Origin: Candidatus Gastranaerophilales bacterium
Lineage (GTDB): Bacteria > Cyanobacteriota > Vampirovibrionia > Gastranaerophilales > Gastranaerophilaceae
Length of the DNA: 64,000 nucleotides
Direction of reading: 5' to 3'
Assembly (NCBI GenBank): GCA_944324865.1
Contig: CALUXW010000006.1
Coordinates: 1-64,000 of the forward strand
Shown: positions 34,204-43,044 of the stretch, in pieces
How positions within the stretch are numbered: position 1 is the first letter of the stretch
Layout: every line of letters starts with the position of its first letter
Translations under genes and position numbers: made by a program
The notes under the pieces: generated by a model
Database searches by the model: none
What the model saw: the letters and a program-made list of their open reading frames with translations, nothing else
What the model was told of the DNA's origin: nothing

Positions 34204-36822
34204 ATGAAAACAGTTGATGAAATTAGAGAAGAATTTTTAAGTTTTTTTGAAAAAAAGCATAACTCAAAAAGGGTAAAAAGTTCATCACTTATACCTGATA
34301 ACCCTACAATATTACTTACAACAGCAGGTATGGTGCAATTTATTCCATACTTTTTAGGGTTGGAAAAATTCCCCTATGAGCCCGCCAGGGCAACGTCTTG
34401 TCAAAAGTGCGCAAGGGCAGGTGGTAAAGATTCTGACATTGAAAATGTAGGTAGAACACCAAGACATCATACATTTTTTGAAATGTTAGGAAACTTTAGC
34501 TTTGGTGATTATTTTAAAGAAGAAGTAATTCCTTGGGCATGGGATTTTGTAACTAATTATTTAAAATTGGATAAAAATCGTCTTTGGATAACTATTTATG
34601 AAGAAGATGATGAAGCTGGAGAAATATGGCAAAAAGTTGGTGTAGCGAAAGAAAGAATTATAAAAAAAGGTAAAAAAGATAACTTTTGGGGACCAGTAGG
34701 TATTTCAGGATCTTGTGGCCCCTGTACTGAAATCCACTATGATTTAGGTGAACACTTAAAATGCTCTGATAATTGTTCAATCGCCACTTGTGAGTGTGAT
34801 AGATGGGTTGAAATTTGGAACCTTGTATTTACAGAACTTTTTCAGGATGAAGAAGGGAAGTTAACCCCGCTTGAAAAGAAAAATGTCGATACCGGCATGG
34901 GTTTAGAACGTATTGCAATGGTTTGTCAAGGAGTAGATTCAACATTTGAAACTGACTTGCTAAAGCAAATTTTGGGAAAAGTATCGGAAATAACAGGTAA
35001 AAAGTACAAAGAAAACGATAAAACAGATATTTCACTCAGAATAATAACCGACCATGCACGTTGTGTAAGTTTTATGATAGCCGACGGCATTTTACCTTCA
35101 AACGAAGGTAGGGGCTATGTTCTTAGAATGATACTACGTCGCGCATTACGCCATGGATATATCTTAGGGCTTGAATTGCCTTTTATGCAACCAATTATTA
35201 ACAAAGTAATTGATATATATAAAAGTGCATACCCCGAATTAGAGCAAAATAGGGCAAAAATACAAGATACCATCAGAAAAGAGGAAGAAAAATTTAATCT
35301 TACATTAAAGCGTGGCTGGGCACACATTGAAGAATTAATAAAAAAAATAAGAACAGAAGAAAAAAATGAAATCTCAGGAGAAGAAGCATTTAAACTCTAC
35401 GATACTTACGGTTTCCCACTTGAGTTAACAAAAGAAATAGCGGATGAAAATAATTTAAAAGTTAACGAAAAAGATTTCGAAAAAAATATGCAGGAACAAA
35501 AAGAACGTGCAAGAGCATCAGTTCAAAAGATTAGCCTTGTTGATGACCTTGTGTATATTGATAATCCTGCAACAGAATTTTTAGGATATGAACAGAGCAC
35601 CTGCATGGCAAGAATTATAAATGTAATAGAAAATGATGAAACATTGGATGTAATTCTTGATAAAACTGTTTTTTATGCTCAAAGCGGCGGACAAGTAGGT
35701 GACAGCGGAGTATTTATAAAAGATGATGGCACAAAAATAAAAGTACTCGAAACTTTTAAAGTTCAAGATGTCTTTGCACACAGAATAGATAAAAAATCTA
35801 AAATTGCAATAGGTGATAATATTACAGCAATAATTGATTTAAAAAGGCGCAAAGAAATTGAAAAACACCACTCTTTAGCGCATTTACTACAAGCAGCACT
35901 CATAAAAGAACTCGGCAATGAAGTACATCAAGCGGGTTCTCAAGTTGAACAAAACCGCACCAGATACGATTTTTCTCTCTCACGTGCAATGACAAAGGAT
36001 GAAATTAAAAATGTTGAAAAAACAATAAATGATTGGATTAATGAAGGCATAGAATGCAAAACCGATATTATGGGCATTGAAGAAGCAAAACTTACTGGTG
36101 CTATGGCACTTTTTGGCGAAAAATACGGAGAGAAAGTTAGAGTAGTGAGTTTTGGTAGTGAAAATTGCATTTCAAAAGAACTATGCGGTGGTTGTCATGT
36201 TAAAAACACAAAAGACATAAGACTTGCAAAAATAGTATCCGAAAGTGCAATTGCCGCAGGAGTAAGAAGAATCGAGATTTTATGTTCAAATGCGGCTTTT
36301 GACTACTTAGATGAAAAAGCAAATGTTATTGATGAAATAGCCCATAAAAACAAACTCCCATTCACACAAATTGAGGATAAAATTGAAAAAATTGAAACTC
36401 AAAACCGCGAATTAAATACTAAAATAGATGAACTGGAGGCAAAAATTGCTCAGTCAAGTTTCTCAACTTTTATCTCAAAAGCTCAAGATATTCCAGGGGG
36501 CAAACTTTTTATTTCAAAAATCGAAGACTTTGCTCCAAACGCGATTAAAAGCGGAATTGAAATACTGTCTAAAAAGCTAGGTGAAAGCATTATCATTTTA
36601 TGCTCAATAAAAGAAGATAAAAGCGCATTTGTTATAGCTCAAGTAAGCGATACTTTTATTAAAAAAGGTATTCAAGCAGGTAAAATAGTAAACGAAATAA
36701 CTAAAAAAATGGGTGGAGGCGGAGGTGGCAGACCTCAGCTAGCTCAAGGCGCCGGAAAAGATACAAGCAGGATTGATGAGATTCTAAGCGAAATTGAAAA
36801 ATCAATAAAATCTATAGTTTAA
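34204..36822 (+). CDS. alaS: Alanyl-tRNA synthetase
   Basis: 872-aa class II synthetase. The catalytic core begins with EEFLSFFEKKHNSKRVKSSS-type sequence, motif 2 GRTPRHHTFFEMLGNFSFGDYF is intact, and the editing domain has HHSLAHLLQ and the C-terminal CGGCHVKNT zinc ligands. A coiled coil at about 725-760 and the DHHA1 oligomerisation domain with its GGGGGGRPQLAQGAG glycine run follow. Convergent with rsmI, overlapping it by 11 bases. Confidence 0.98.
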   Translation: MKTVDEIREEFLSFFEKKHNSKRVKSSSLIPDNPTILLTTAGMVQFIPYFLGLEKFPYEPARATSCQKCARAGGKDSDIENVGRTPRHHTFFEMLGNFSFGDYFKEEVIPWAWDFVTNYLKLDKNRLWITIYEEDDEAGEIWQKVGVAKERIIKKGKKDNFWGPVGISGSCGPCTEIHYDLGEHLKCSDNCSIATCECDRWVEIWNLVFTELFQDEEGKLTPLEKKNVDTGMGLERIAMVCQGVDSTFETDLLKQILGKVSEITGKKYKENDKTDISLRIITDHARCVSFMIADGILPSNEGRGYVLRMILRRALRHGYILGLELPFMQPIINKVIDIYKSAYPELEQNRAKIQDTIRKEEEKFNLTLKRGWAHIEELIKKIRTEEKNEISGEEAFKLYDTYGFPLELTKEIADENNLKVNEKDFEKNMQEQKERARASVQKISLVDDLVYIDNPATEFLGYEQSTCMARIINVIENDETLDVILDKTVFYAQSGGQVGDSGVFIKDDGTKIKVLETFKVQDVFAHRIDKKSKIAIGDNITAIIDLKRRKEIEKHHSLAHLLQAALIKELGNEVHQAGSQVEQNRTRYDFSLSRAMTKDEIKNVEKTINDWINEGIECKTDIMGIEEAKLTGAMALFGEKYGEKVRVVSFGSENCISKELCGGCHVKNTKDIRLAKIVSESAIAAGVRRIEILCSNAAFDYLDEKANVIDEIAHKNKLPFTQIEDKIEKIETQNRELNTKIDELEAKIAQSSFSTFISKAQDIPGGKLFISKIEDFAPNAIKSGIEILSKKLGESIIILCSIKEDKSAFVIAQVSDTFIKKGIQAGKIVNEITKKMGGGGGGRPQLAQGAGKDTSRIDEILSEIEKSIKSIV

Positions 36823-37624
36823 AGAGAACTTCCTTAATTTTATTTTTTGGAAACTCAAAAAAGACATGTAAAATATTAACAATGTCCTTATCGCAAATTT
36901 TTAAACTTTTTAAAGTTTGGACTTTTTCAATTATTTGATTATCAATTTTTATATCTTGTTCCATATGCACTAAACATACAAATTCACCCTTTGGTATTAA
37001 ATTTTGTATAATATCTGCAATGGGAGCAGTTTTTATTTCTTCAAATTTTTTAGTTAGTTCTCTCCCAATACTTGTTAATGCTTGCGGACGAACTTTTGCA
37101 AGGATTTTTAAAGTTTCTTCCATCCTATTTGGACTTTCATAAAAAACAATGTTTTCTGTTTTATTTTTCAAAAACACATTTTCAATTTGTCCTTTAATAC
37201 GAGGTAAAAAACCGATAAATTTAAAACTTTCACCAGTCCTTTGCACTGACTGCAGTAGGGTGATTACAGCACATGCTCCGCAAATCGGAATAACATTAAA
37301 CCCTGCCTCGACTACTCTTTTAACAAGAATTTCACCGGGATCAGAAATCAATGGAGTTCCTGCATCAGATACAATAGCTACGCTTTTTCCTTCTTTTAAA
37401 TAATCCAAAAAGAGCTCTGCACGCTTTGTTTCACTAAATTTATGATAACTTATCAAACGAGTTTTAATTCCATATTTCTCACAAAGCTTTACAGTGTTTC
37501 TTGTATCTTCACAAGCAATCACATCTACATTTTTTAAAACATCAAGTGCGCGAAAGGTTAAATCACCCAAATTACCAATAGGGGTAGCAACTGTGTAAAG
37601 CGCTGTTTCTATTTCACTTGCCAA
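36812..37624 (-). CDS. rsmI: 16S rRNA (cytidine1402-2'-O)-methyltransferase
   Basis: 270-aa tetrapyrrole-methylase-fold enzyme that 2'-O-methylates C1402 in the decoding centre. The TPIGNLGDLTFRALDVL, EDTR and VSDAGTPLISDPG motifs are diagnostic. It overlaps the cysS stop by 16 bases, and its own stop lies inside the 3' end of alaS on the other strand. Confidence 0.95.
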   Translation of the reverse strand: MASEIETALYTVATPIGNLGDLTFRALDVLKNVDVIACEDTRNTVKLCEKYGIKTRLISYHKFSETKRAELFLDYLKEGKSVAIVSDAGTPLISDPGEILVKRVVEAGFNVIPICGACAVITLLQSVQRTGESFKFIGFLPRIKGQIENVFLKNKTENIVFYESPNRMEETLKILAKVRPQALTSIGRELTKKFEEIKTAPIADIIQNLIPKGEFVCLVHMEQDIKIDNQIIEKVQTLKSLKICDKDIVNILHVFFEFPKNKIKEVLFKL

Positions 37625-39015
37625 GTCGTACCTTCTTTTGAATCCTTAAGTATAATACCGCATTTGTCTAATTCATCACGTATCAAGTCTGATTTTGACC
37701 AATCCTTATTATCACGCGCATGTTTTCTTATTAAAATTATTCTCTCAATGGCTTCTGCGGGTTTGATAGCACTATCAATTTGAAAAATATTATAAAGAGG
37801 CAAAATTATTTCTCTAAGTTCATTTTCATTAATTTCTTTTTTTACAGTCGAAAAATTAAAACCTAAAACTTCACCAAGAGTAATTAACGTACTTACATAC
37901 AATTCAATTTCCTGTTTATTGGCAGTTTTTTTAATTTTATCTACAAGAGAAAAAAGTACTGCAAGAGCTTTTGATGTATTTAAATCATCATTCATCGCCT
38001 CTTTAAAAGCATCAACAGTTTCAGGGTCAATATTTTGAGTTTTTACATAATTACATGTACTGCTAATCAACCTTTTTGCTCCAGCTGCAGCAGAACTCAA
38101 AGCCTCATCATTAAATTCAACAGGCATCCTGTAATGATTTGTCAAAATAAAAAATCTAATTGTATTCGAGTCATATTTTTTCATTAAATCATCGATGGTT
38201 AAAAAATTATTTAACGACTTTGACATTTTTTCTTTATTTATAGTTACAAAGCCGTTATGTAACCAAAAATTAACAAACTTACACCCATTAGCACATTCGC
38301 TTTGCGCAAGTTCATTTTCATGATGAGGAAAAGTTAAATCAGCACCGCCCGCATGAATATCAATTCTATCACCAAGAAACTTTTTGCTCATAGCAGAACA
38401 TTCTATATGCCAACCAGGACGACCAAGCCCCCATGGACTTTTATAGCCATGTTTTTCATCCTTTTTCCATAGAGCAAAATCAAGCGGTGATTTCTTCTTA
38501 TCATCAGTTTCAACTCTTGCACCTGCCATCAAATCATCCAAGGGTTGCTTTGATAGTTGCCCATATTTTTTATATTTTTGGACCTCGAAATAAACATCGC
38601 CTTCGACAGTATAAGCAAAGCCTTTCTCAATAAGTTTTTTAATCATTGCAATCATATCACCGATACTCTTAGTTGCTCGTGGCTCAACATCTGGCCTTAA
38701 ACAATTTAAACTTTTCATTGAATTTGAAAAAGATTCATAAAATTCTTTTGTTATGACCTCAGGCAAAACACCCTGAGAGTCTGCTTTTTTGAGAATTTTA
38801 TCGTCAACATCAGTTACATTTCTGCAATATGTGGCATTAAACCCTAAGAACTTTAAATAACGATACAAGACATCCCAGGTGATATAGCATCTTGCATGAC
38901 CCAGATGCGCTTTGTCATACACAGTAGGACCACAAACATACATCTTTACAGTATTGTTTTCAAGCGGTATAAATTCCTCAAGTTTATTTGATAATGAATT
39001 ATAAAATTTAAGCAT
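37609..39015 (-). CDS. cysS: Cysteinyl-tRNA synthetase
   Basis: 468-aa class I synthetase with the HLGH signature (37-40, a HIGH variant), MYVCGPTVYDKAH, the GWHIECSAMS zinc region and EKMSKSLNNF (KMSKS loop). ATG 39015 is chosen over 39021 because TAAAAT ends six bases before it and the product starts at the conserved LKFYNSL. No T-box leader is seen. Divergent from purA across a symmetric element. Confidence 0.96.
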   Translation of the reverse strand: MLKFYNSLSNKLEEFIPLENNTVKMYVCGPTVYDKAHLGHARCYITWDVLYRYLKFLGFNATYCRNVTDVDDKILKKADSQGVLPEVITKEFYESFSNSMKSLNCLRPDVEPRATKSIGDMIAMIKKLIEKGFAYTVEGDVYFEVQKYKKYGQLSKQPLDDLMAGARVETDDKKKSPLDFALWKKDEKHGYKSPWGLGRPGWHIECSAMSKKFLGDRIDIHAGGADLTFPHHENELAQSECANGCKFVNFWLHNGFVTINKEKMSKSLNNFLTIDDLMKKYDSNTIRFFILTNHYRMPVEFNDEALSSAAAGAKRLISSTCNYVKTQNIDPETVDAFKEAMNDDLNTSKALAVLFSLVDKIKKTANKQEIELYVSTLITLGEVLGFNFSTVKKEINENELREIILPLYNIFQIDSAIKPAEAIERIILIRKHARDNKDWSKSDLIRDELDKCGIILKDSKEGTTWQVK

Positions 39016-39021
39016 ATACAT

Positions 39022-39051
39022 ATTTTAATATAAACAATTTTATATTAAAAT
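39022..39051. promoter_or_regulatory. Inverted repeat carrying mirrored -10 elements (cysS/purA)
   Basis: ATTTTAATATA (39022-39032) and TATATTAAAAT (39041-39051) are exact inverted repeats eight bases apart between divergent genes. The left arm contains the cysS -10 (TAAAAT on the minus strand, 39027-39022); the right arm offers TATATT or TAAAAT for purA. Confidence 0.55.
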
Positions 39052-39079
39052 AGCAATAGATATTAAGTTGGGAGTAATT

Positions 39080-40369
39080 ATGAAAAATACGGTAGTTGTA
39101 GGAGCACAGTTCGGCGATGAGGGTAAAGCCAAAATAACTGACTTGCTTGCTCATCAGGCTGATTTTATTATCAGATATCAGGGTGGCTCAAATGCTGGAC
39201 ACACTGTTGTTGTAGATAATAAAAAATACAAATTTCACTTAATACCATCAGGTATTTTATACCCAAATAAAATTTGTTTTATGGGGGCAGGTGTTGTTAT
39301 TTGCCCAGAAGACTTTAAAAAAGAAGTTGACGAAATTATTTCGCAAGGTGTCAGCTTTGATCAAATAAGAAAAAGTTTAAGGATTAGTCCATTAGCACAC
39401 ATTACAATGCCTTACCATAGAGCTATTGATGGCTGGTGCGAAACAGACTTAGGAGAAAAGAAAATTGGAACTACAAAAAAGGGCATAGGTCCAACTTATA
39501 CCGATAAATATGCTCGTTGCGGGATAAGAGTTGAAGATTTATTTGATGAAAAGCTTTTGTCAGATAAACTCGATATTATTTTGCCAATGAAAAATAAGGA
39601 ATTGCAGTATGTTTATGGGCTTAAAACATACACAAAAGACGAAATCTTAAAAATTTGCAAAGAATACAAGGAAATATTCACACCATATGTTTGTTTTAAC
39701 TGGCAAGAAGTTATATCAGATGCCAAAAAAAACAAAACAATACTTTTTGAAGGCGCACAAGGCGTTATGTTAGATATAGATTATGGTACATACCCATTTG
39801 TTACCAGCTCAAATCCTGTTGCAGGAGGTGCAGCAGTTGGTGGTTCAATGGGACCGCTCGCAATTGAGGAAGTAATTGGAGTGTTTAAGGCATACACAAC
39901 ACGTGTTGGAGAAGGTCCTTTTATTACCGAATTAACAGATGATACAGGAAAAGCAATCCAACAAATAGGTGTTGAATATGGTGTTACTACCGGCAGGGCA
40001 AGACGTTGCGGTTGGTTTGATGCAGTATTTGCAAAATACAGTGTACTTGTGGGAGGCCTAAGTGCTGCTGCAATAACAAAACTCGATGTATTTGATACCT
40101 TTGACGAAATAAAACTTTGTACAGGGTATAGGAATAAAAAAACTTGTGAAATAATCAAACAATACCCGACAAAAGTTGCATCACATTATAATTATGAACC
40201 TGTATATGAAAGATTCAAGGGTTGGAAAACAAACATTTCAAACATAAGAAAATATGATGATTTACCTGAGGCTGCAAAAGTATATCTCAACAAACTTGAA
40301 GAAATACTTGAGGTTCCAATAAAAATTATAAGTGTTGGACCAAACAGAGATCAAACGATTTTTAAATAA
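39080..40369 (+). CDS. purA: Adenylosuccinate synthetase
   Basis: 429-aa GTP-dependent enzyme converting IMP and aspartate to adenylosuccinate. GAQFGDEGKAKITD (P-loop and catalytic Asp), NAGHTVV and the C-terminal GPNRDQTI motif are typical; family consensus GDEGKGK has Ala here. ATG 39080 has GGGAG five bases upstream, so the in-frame TTG at 39068 is not used. Convergent with the TPR gene, overlapping by eight bases. Confidence 0.97.
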   Translation: MKNTVVVGAQFGDEGKAKITDLLAHQADFIIRYQGGSNAGHTVVVDNKKYKFHLIPSGILYPNKICFMGAGVVICPEDFKKEVDEIISQGVSFDQIRKSLRISPLAHITMPYHRAIDGWCETDLGEKKIGTTKKGIGPTYTDKYARCGIRVEDLFDEKLLSDKLDIILPMKNKELQYVYGLKTYTKDEILKICKEYKEIFTPYVCFNWQEVISDAKKNKTILFEGAQGVMLDIDYGTYPFVTSSNPVAGGAAVGGSMGPLAIEEVIGVFKAYTTRVGEGPFITELTDDTGKAIQQIGVEYGVTTGRARRCGWFDAVFAKYSVLVGGLSAAAITKLDVFDTFDEIKLCTGYRNKKTCEIIKQYPTKVASHYNYEPVYERFKGWKTNISNIRKYDDLPEAAKVYLNKLEEILEVPIKIISVGPNRDQTIFK

Positions 40370-40952
40370 ATTCATAATTTGCAATCAAACGTTTAATATC
40401 AGAACTTATAACCAAATCGGGGTTTTGCGAACAAAATTCATCTAAAATAGTAACAGCAGCCCCGATCTTATTTTGTTTTAAATATATTAAACCTACAGTA
40501 ATTGCATTATAAGGGTTCTCACTTCTTTTAGACAAATGATACCTTGCCCTGGCAGCTAAATTATCACGTGCTTCGTATACATTTACAAGGTTTTTATAAT
40601 AAGTCAAATTTAAACAATCGCCAACAAGAGCATTTTCAAAACAGTTTTGCGCCAAAATAAGCAAAAATCTACTATTGCACTGAAAATACATTTTCATATA
40701 TGCTTGACCTAAATTATTATAATAAACACTTGTAGACTGAACGTTGGGATTTATTCCGATAGCAATTTTAAATTCTTTCGCAGCAGCGCTATAATCACCT
40801 TCACGCATATAAATAACGCCTTGATTATTATGTTCTTTTGCGTTTTTTGCAGCATCAAGCGGTGCAGTAACACAATATACTTTATTGGACATCAAAAATA
40901 AAGCAAAAATAAAAAATATTTTAAAGTATAATTTCCATACCTTCTTTTGCAA
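40362..40952 (-). CDS. Exported TPR-repeat protein
   Basis: 196 aa: an N-terminal hydrophobic stretch (residues ~8-21) looks like a signal peptide, followed by two or three TPR units (HNNQGVIYMREGDYSAAAKEF; YYNNLGQAYMKMYF). Role unknown; probably periplasmic or membrane-attached. It overlaps the MBL-fold gene by 32 bases and is last in the malQ cluster. Confidence 0.75.
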   Translation of the reverse strand: MQKKVWKLYFKIFFIFALFLMSNKVYCVTAPLDAAKNAKEHNNQGVIYMREGDYSAAAKEFKIAIGINPNVQSTSVYYNNLGQAYMKMYFQCNSRFLLILAQNCFENALVGDCLNLTYYKNLVNVYEARDNLAARARYHLSKRSENPYNAITVGLIYLKQNKIGAAVTILDEFCSQNPDLVISSDIKRLIANYEFI

Positions 40953-41853
40953 ATTCTACTCCACCTTCAGGGTTTGAAAATTCATCCTCAAGCATTTCAA
41001 GTGTTGCATCGTCATAATTAGGATCATAATGAAAAAAGAATACTTTTTTAGCCTTTGCAAGCTTTGCACTCTCAAGCGCCATTTGATAAGTCGAATGTCC
41101 ATAACCTTGTTTTGGTGCAACAGGAGAAACATAATCTTGATGTGTATACTGTGCATCATGTATAAGAACATCACAACCATACGCAAATTCTATAAATCGT
41201 TTATCTGAACCAATATATGTTTCCTTATCAGTTGCGTACACCAATACTTTATCATTATAATTAATTTTCATACAAAGACAACCATTTTTAGGGTGTGCTT
41301 GTGTTTTATGAAAAGTTATCAGGGCATCATCTTTTGTATAGTCATCACTATTAAAATCACTTACATCAATTATTTTTGCATCATTGTCTTTTTTTATAAC
41401 TACAATTTTAGAATCGTTTAAATTTTGAATATTAAAACTGCATTTTACATCATCTATTCCCAGGGGAAAAACTCTGTCAAATAAAACATCTTTTAAAGTA
41501 TCAACCAAGTCTTCATTACTAACATTCAAACCAAAAACATTAATTTTTGAACCCTTGACAAAAACCGGCTTAAAAAATTGCAATCCTTGTATATGATCTT
41601 GATGAACATGGCTTAATAATATTGTTGCTTCAACAGGTTTTCTCTCCCTAGCATCACCTGAACTTAAAATATACTCTCTGACTAATTCAGTTCCCAAATC
41701 AACAATACCTGTACCTGCATCCAGCACAACAAGCCTATTATCAAGGTTAATTTCCACACAAGATGTATTACCACCGTATTTAAGGAAGTTAGCCCTTGGT
41801 GTAGGATAAGAACCTCTCACCCCTCTAAATTTTAATTTAAATTTGTTGTTCAT
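40921..41853 (-). CDS. MBL-fold metallohydrolase
   Basis: 310 aa. The metal-binding HVHQDH motif is a variant of HxHxDH; the N-terminal RGVRGSYPTPRANFLKYGGNT and CVEI strand match the phosphodiesterase-like subgroup near RNase Z and PhnP, and FFHYDP near the C-terminus gives a further histidine. Substrate unknown; cyclic nucleotide or phosphodiester hydrolysis is typical of relatives. It overlaps the phosphoesterase gene upstream by 17 bases. Confidence 0.8.
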   Translation of the reverse strand: MNNKFKLKFRGVRGSYPTPRANFLKYGGNTSCVEINLDNRLVVLDAGTGIVDLGTELVREYILSSGDARERKPVEATILLSHVHQDHIQGLQFFKPVFVKGSKINVFGLNVSNEDLVDTLKDVLFDRVFPLGIDDVKCSFNIQNLNDSKIVVIKKDNDAKIIDVSDFNSDDYTKDDALITFHKTQAHPKNGCLCMKINYNDKVLVYATDKETYIGSDKRFIEFAYGCDVLIHDAQYTHQDYVSPVAPKQGYGHSTYQMALESAKLAKAKKVFFFHYDPNYDDATLEMLEDEFSNPEGGVEFAKEGMEIIL

Positions 41854-43042
41854 CTTGCATCATATCCTCAAGCAAATCCTTCACATCAGTATTTGGCTTT
41901 TCATCAGCAGGAGCATTTTGTTTGAAATTTTCCTCCGAGTATTGCTCACTTTCAGGCATTTGTTCCATTTGGTTTAAATCAAGCGCTTCTGGTTCAGCAT
42001 TTTTATTTTTGCGCTTTCTTTCTTTTTTTACTTTTTCTTTTTTAGGTTGCTTTTGAGGCTTTACATAGGACTTTCTTATTACAAAAGATAAATCCCTATC
42101 CTTTTGAGTACCAAAAAACGTAGTTGCAGCAATAGTGTTTAATCTGGCTTTTTCTTGAATATCCTTCAAATTTGTTTCGTAATATTTTGTACTAAACTCT
42201 GTACGATCACGGTAATTTGTAATTTTAATTTGCCTGTATGCATTAGGATAACTTACAAGTGAAGGTGTATTAATAAAAACAATATTCTTATCCCTTATAA
42301 TTTTTGTTGCATGGTAATGACCGGATAATATAAAAATCGGATTTTTGTATTTTTTCACAATTTGCAAATACTTATCTGCATTTATAATACTATGATCATC
42401 ACTTTTAAAAGGCTCAATAGGAGGATGATGCTGGAAAATTACAACAACTTTATCTTGATTTTGATTTAATTCATTATCTAAAAACTCAAGTTGTTCATCA
42501 CTTAAATAACCGTTTGATGTAACTTCATTTCTTATTACTGTATCCAAAACTACAATCCTAAAATCGGTTTTAGGAGTAAAGGCATAATAAGTATTATTAA
42601 ACATGTAATTTCTGTTGCATTTTTTAATGAAATCTAAAACTTCCTCTATCTTGAGCCCTAAAGTACACTCAGCACTATCAGCAATACAGACAGCACTGTC
42701 ATGGTTACCAAAAGCATTGAGCGAGGGATAATCTAAATTAGAAAGTATTGTAAAAAAGTTTTTATAATTATCTGTTGTTGCACTATCTACCATATCGCCT
42801 GTAAACATCACAAAATCCAGACCTGCAATAGAATTTACAGTATTAACAGCATCTTTCAGCAAATCTTTAGAGGATGACAGCATTTTATAAGAAGTATCCT
42901 CTCTGTCAGATATATGAGCATCACTTATTTGAACAATATTTAATGTCATGTTTCTGAACGAAAATGCACTTGAGGGCATAACGCACATAAACACAAAAAA
43001 CACTATTAAAGTTATATTCCTGACAGTTTTTTTAAAATTCAT
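41837..43042 (-). CDS. Exported calcineurin-like metallophosphoesterase
   Basis: 401 aa with an N-terminal signal peptide (about 1-26). Metal ligands appear in order: SDAHISD, FTGDMVD, GNHD, QHHPP and SGHYHA. The last ~100 residues are Lys-rich then Gln/Glu-rich and probably disordered. It would hydrolyse a phosphoester outside the cytoplasm; the substrate is unknown. It starts two bases after malQ ends. Confidence 0.82.
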   Translation of the reverse strand: MNFKKTVRNITLIVFFVFMCVMPSSAFSFRNMTLNIVQISDAHISDREDTSYKMLSSSKDLLKDAVNTVNSIAGLDFVMFTGDMVDSATTDNYKNFFTILSNLDYPSLNAFGNHDSAVCIADSAECTLGLKIEEVLDFIKKCNRNYMFNNTYYAFTPKTDFRIVVLDTVIRNEVTSNGYLSDEQLEFLDNELNQNQDKVVVIFQHHPPIEPFKSDDHSIINADKYLQIVKKYKNPIFILSGHYHATKIIRDKNIVFINTPSLVSYPNAYRQIKITNYRDRTEFSTKYYETNLKDIQEKARLNTIAATTFFGTQKDRDLSFVIRKSYVKPQKQPKKEKVKKERKRKNKNAEPEALDLNQMEQMPESEQYSEENFKQNAPADEKPNTDVKDLLEDMMQDEQQI

Positions 43043-43044
43043 TA

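Noticed and set aside
39016-39079. T-box leaders upstream of cysS, alaS or hisS
   Set aside because: No T-box consensus or specifier stem; leaders are too short.
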